The notes beneath the pieces are model-generated. The model did no database searches and was not told where the DNA came from. It saw nothing but the letters and a program-made list of their open reading frames with translations. From Sipunculus nudus (Eukaryota > Annelida > Sipuncula > Golfingiida > Sipunculidae): DNA of 64,000 nucleotides. This document shows positions 59,888 through 64,000 of this stretch, in pieces; positions within the stretch are counted from its first letter, which is position 1, and the number at the start of each line of letters is the position of its first letter. The stretch lies in contig CM049313.1 in NCBI GenBank assembly GCA_026874595.1, positions 45,226,659 through 45,290,658 on the forward strand, read 5' to 3'. The translations under genes were made by a program, and so were the position numbers.

Positions 59888-62800
59888 TAGCTCAGCTGAC
59901 TATAAGTCATCTGAGCTATAGTTGTGGTCCATTGTCCGTCGTCCGTCCGTCTGTCCGTCCGTCCGTCCGTCGGTAGATGTGGCACGTTTTGAAACCGTAA
60001 GACCTAGGAATCCAAAATTCAGCATAATGTTAGATGTCCCCAAGATCTCCTACCAAGCGAAAACTGGGTCTTTGCGACTTTGTTCCTTTGAGAAATTAAG
60101 GAAAAACCTCAATTTTTTATTAAAATCCTATTTTCACACTTCAGGACTGCCTAATATCAAAACCACTTATCTGTTTTTCCTCATGTTTACAATAAATATT
60201 CCTCTATATAGTTCCTATGTACATGCAAGAAATTAAGTCTGTAAAGTATAAATTCTTTAAGTTAAGGGCCCTAACATAATGGACTTTGTAAAAAAATCAG
60301 GAAAAATAATAACTCACTTAACATGAAAAATTTTGAAACTAGAGTCTATTTTCTCAAGTATATAACTATGTTTAATTAAGATTCAATTGTTTACCGAAAA
60401 TTAGATCTGAATTTTGTAAATTTTTAGCTCAGCTGACTATAAGTCATCTGAGCTATAGTCGTGGTCCATTGTCCGTCGTCCGTCCGTCTGTCCGTCCGTC
60501 CGTCCGTCCGTCCGTCCGTCCGTCCGTAGATGTGGCACGTTTTGAAACCGTAAGACCTAGGAATCCAAAATTCGGCATAATGTTAGATGTCCCCAAGATC
60601 TCCTACCAAGCCGAAAACTGGGTGTTTGCACCTTCGTTCCTTTGAGAAATTAAGGAAAAACCTCAATTTTTTATTAAAAACCTATTTTCACACTTCAGGA
60701 CTGCCTAATATCAAAACCACTCATCTGTTTTACCTCATATTTACCATAAATATTCCTCTATATAGTTCCTATGTACATGCCAGAAATTATGTCTGTATTA
60801 TTTAATTTAAAAAAGTTATGGGCCCAAACATAATGCATTTTGTAAAAAATCAGAAAAGATATTTGATCACTTAACACAAAAAATGTTAATGCTATGGACC
60901 TTTTTTCCAGTAATATAACTTTAATTAATCAAAATTAAATTGTATACCCAAAATTAGATGAAAATCTTGTAAATTTTTTAAAATATTATTAAAAATAAAA
61001 AATTGGTACCTTAAATTTTGCCCAACTTTGACCATGGCACGTTTTTTTCCTGTAAGTACTGTGGATTTAATTTTCACAGCATGTTTTTGTTCGCATTTCA
61101 ACTGTTAACACCCAAAATTTGAAACCAGATGATCAAAAACTGTAGATTTTAATCAAGTTTTCAAGCACCATGTAACATATTGTTTACATCAAGCTAGTGT
61201 TATGCAGTTTGCAAGAGCTCAGCTCCCCAGCTTCAAATCTAAGTTCCTTAAATTCGGCATACAGTTAGATGTCTCCAAAATGCCCTACCATGCCAAGAAT
61301 TTGGTCACTAGGACATTCGAGATATTAATGAAAAACTTCATTTTTCCATAAAAAACCCATTGTTACACTTCAAAACTGCCTAATATCAACACCACTGATC
61401 TGACTTTAATCATAAATAATATACATATTTTTCATTCTCTATGCACGTGCCCGAATGATGTCAGTATTGTGTAATTGTTTTAAGTTATGGGCCCAAACAT
61501 AATGCACTTTGTAAAAAATCAAGAAATGTATTTACTCCCTTAACAAAAGCATTGCTGAAGCTAGAGATTTTTTTGTCAGGGATGTAACATTATTTAATCA
61601 AGATTCAATTGAATACCCAAAATTAGTTCTGAATTTTTCAAATTTTATTTAGTATAAATATAAAATTAGTACCTTAAATTTTGCCCAACTGTGACCATGG
61701 CACATTTGTTTCCCGTGAGCACTGTTGATATAATTTTCATATCATGCACACATAAGCATTTCAGCTTTTTAGTTTAGAAAGCTGAAAGAAATTGGCCAAA
61801 AATTATAGCTTTTATTAATGTTTTTTATGAGACCCTGTCAGACTTTGGCTCTTTCCAGCCCCTCTTGAGTCACCTGTATGTTGACCTTGTTGACCTTTCA
61901 TCAAATTATGCACGCTTGAGGCGAGGCATACATGGAATCCAGGCAGCTAATGGCAAGCCACAGTTGATCCAGGTGTCCAACCCAACTCATCTAGTAGTTT
62001 TAACCAAGAACATAACAAAAAACAATAAATCATTAAATTTTATTGGTTTTTAATAACAAATTAAAGAAAAATAGAAAAGGAATTTGTTAGTTTATAATAA
62101 CAGGAAATTAACTTGCAGTTACTGATGATATAAGAATCTTGTATCGATGGGTAGAATATCACATATTCCAAATAACACCATGCAGTCACCTATGGCATTT
62201 TTAAGTTCAATTTTAATGATAAAGAAGTAAATTTTATTATTCATTACTAATCATTAGGGATCATATGAAGGAAATTAGACAAAGATGCAGTTGATAATAT
62301 TAATCTAGATTCCTGCTGTGTCTAGTGTGTACATTGATGTGAAATTAGTCCAAAATGAATTTTTTACAGTTATTTTTTAATATAAATAAAAGCCATAAAA
62401 CCAGGTACTTATGATCATTATTTAAATGTGTGGATTTTGTATATTCTGGATTCTCAACATCATTGTTTGGTGAAAACTGAATATGTATTCATGAATGCAT
62501 TCATGAATATATTCTTTAATATTATTTTAATAATCATATCAGTTATATTTCATTTTAAAAAATCATATGATTCTCTTATTATTTTTAATAAAAAATTATA
62601 TTTGGGACAATATTTGTATTTTTTTTAATAAATAGTTAAACTCTTATATTATATGTTCTGCTTATAAGTTATATGGCCAAGTCAAAATCTGTGTGACAAT
62701 AGTACTCCATTTGTTAATAAAATAAATGAAATCAATCCTCTTCCCTGTCTCCAAAGGTACTATCAAAATCATACAAAAGCTAAACAACAACTCATAATAC

Positions 62801-63082
62801 AGCTTATATTTATTACCACACAAAACCAGCATGTGCCTCATTTCTAAATAATATTTTTTTATCATATATAACAGCTGAGCGTCGTGACCCATAGGTCCCT
62901 TGTTTTTAAGTTATTAGCATAAAAAAAATCAGTACCTTAAATTTTGCCCAACTTTGACCATGGCACGTTTTTTTCCTGTAAGCACTATTGATTTAATTTT
63001 CACAGCATGTAAACATAAATAGTTTGTCTAAATCTGAAATTTGAAAATAAAAGCTTGAAAATTAAGCTAGTTATTGATTTTT
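59888..63082 (+). mobile_element. family A element (A2), outer copy, interrupted
   Basis: Left arm 59,888-60,425 starts AGCTCAGCTGACTATAAGTC, with the full 5' hairpin (AGCTCAGcTGAC/GTCAtCTGAGCT) and a (GTCC)n tract. It breaks off at GTAAATTTTT; the right arm resumes at 62,905 with AAGTTATTAGCATAAA and ACCTTAAATTTTGCCC, which follow one another without a break in A1 (about 22,045-22,110). The right arm runs only to 63,082, where A4 begins; the rest of A2 is either beyond A4 or lost. Confidence 0.65.
60426..62904 (+). mobile_element. family A element (A3), complete, nested in A2
   Basis: About 2.48 kb from AGCTCAGCTGACTATAAGTC to CAGCTGAGCGTCGTGACC and CCCTTGTT. Has the intact 5' hairpin, a (GTCC)n tract at 60,468-60,527, the two ~665-bp internal units (ACCTTAAATTTTGCCCAACT at about 61,008 and 61,671), and the same 3' 700 bases as A1. 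Non-coding. Confidence 0.75.
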
Positions 63083-64000
63083 AGCTCAGCTGACTATAAG
63101 TCATCTGAGCTATAGTCGTGGTCCATTGTCCGTCATCTGTCCGTCGTTCCGTCCGTCCGTCCGTCCGTCCGTCCGTCTGTAGATGTGGCACGTTTTGAAA
63201 CCGTAAGACCTAGGAATCCAAAATTCGGCAAAATGTTAGATGTCCCCAAGATCTCCTACCAAGCCGAAAAATGGGTCTTTGCAACTTCGTTCCTTTGAGA
63301 AATTAAGGAAAAACCTCAAATTTTTTATTAAAAACCTATTTTCACACTTCAGGACTGCCTTATATCAAAACCACTCATCTGTTTTTCCTCATATTTACCT
63401 TAAATATTCCTCTATATTCCTATGTACATGCCAGAAATTGTCTGTATTATTTAATTTAAAAAAGTTATGGGCCAAAACATAATGCATTTTGTAAAAAATC
63501 AGGAAAGATATTTGATCACTTAACACAAAAAATGTTAAAGCTATGGACCTTTTTTCCAGTAATATAACTTTAATTAATCAAAATTAAATTGTATATCCAA
63601 AATTAGATGAAAATCTTTTAAATTTTTTAAAATATTAATAAAAATAAAAAAATTGGTACCTTAAATTTTGCCCAACTTTGACCATGGCACGTTTTTTTCC
63701 TGTAAGTACTGTGGATTTAATTTTCACAGCATGTTTTTGTTAGCATTTCAACTGTTTACATCAAAAATTTGAAACCAGTTGATCAAAAACTGTAGATTTT
63801 AATCAAGTTTTCAAGCACCATGTAACATATTGTTTACATCAAGCTAGTGTTATGCAGTTTCCAAGAGCTCAGCTCCCCAGCTTCAGCTCTAAGTTCCTTA
63901 AATTCGGCATACAGTTAGATGTCTCCAAAATCCCCTACCATGCCAAGAATTTGGTCACTAGGACTTAATACCTTCGAGGTATTAATGAAAAACTTCATTT
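63083..64000 (+). mobile_element. family A element (A4), cut by the window edge
   Basis: Starts AGCTCAGCTGACTATAAGTC after a T-tract (TTATTGATTTTT) and follows A3 closely through the GTCC tract (63,121-63,178) into the second internal unit at the window end. Confidence 0.72.

Overview
The window is nuclear DNA from an animal. It is AT-rich, holds one confidently recognisable spliced host gene, and is otherwise dominated by repeats. The repeat style points to a lophotrochozoan, most likely a bivalve mollusc (inference): elements with a 5' AGCTCAGCTG palindrome, a (GTCC)n tract and a 3' CAGCTGAGCG...CTTGTT end, and satellite-like cores carrying GGTGGCGCCACC. The species cannot be fixed from the sequence.

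0.7-7.4 kb, minus strand: a complete mitotic cyclin B gene with nine coding exons and 406 codons. It has a destruction box, a cyclin box and consensus GT-AG introns that are all phase 0. Upstream (7.4-8.0 kb) are two inverted CCAAT boxes 32 bp apart and TTTGAA elements, a plausible cell-cycle promoter. One possible coiled-coil exon lies on the plus strand at 10.35 kb; the rest of 8-12 kb has nothing I can name.

12-17.2 kb: a non-autonomous element (family D) split by a 5'-truncated, inactivated L1/Tx1-type LINE with a target-site duplication. 18.5-19.6 kb: SINE-like units, a pyrimidine-rich strand and a 20-bp perfect hairpin. 19.65-23.6 kb: a family C element into which a family A element has jumped. 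23.6-25.4 kb: a minus-strand integrase pseudogene of KRBA2/GIN type. 26.7-27.3 kb: a minus-strand LINE remnant. 27.3-32.9 kb: mostly featureless.

32.9-41.6 kb: a dense cluster of family B, C, D and A' elements. One C element is split by a 2.5-kb DNA transposon with terminal inverted repeats and a TTA target-site duplication (PIF/Harbinger-like). 41.6-48.6 kb: single-copy-looking intergenic DNA. 48.6-49.75 kb: a complete family B element. 52-58.1 kb: family D and E pieces, SINE-like units, direct repeats and a local tandem duplication. 59.9-64 kb: three family A elements, one inside another and a third next to them, the last cut by the window edge.

The most interesting signal is that families A', B, C and D have different ends but share one internal core. 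The core contains a 12-bp palindrome, GGTGGCGCCACC. In B and C2 it recurs at strictly alternating ~148/~128-bp intervals, and in C2 the register is restored exactly when the Harbinger-like insertion is subtracted. All families also share a terminal plan: a 5' palindrome, a sub-terminal inverted repeat, and a 3' hairpin followed by a (TT)GTT or AGTT end at T-rich sites. This looks like a modular set of Helentron-type non-autonomous elements (HINE/pearl-like) that exchange ends around a common satellite-like core.
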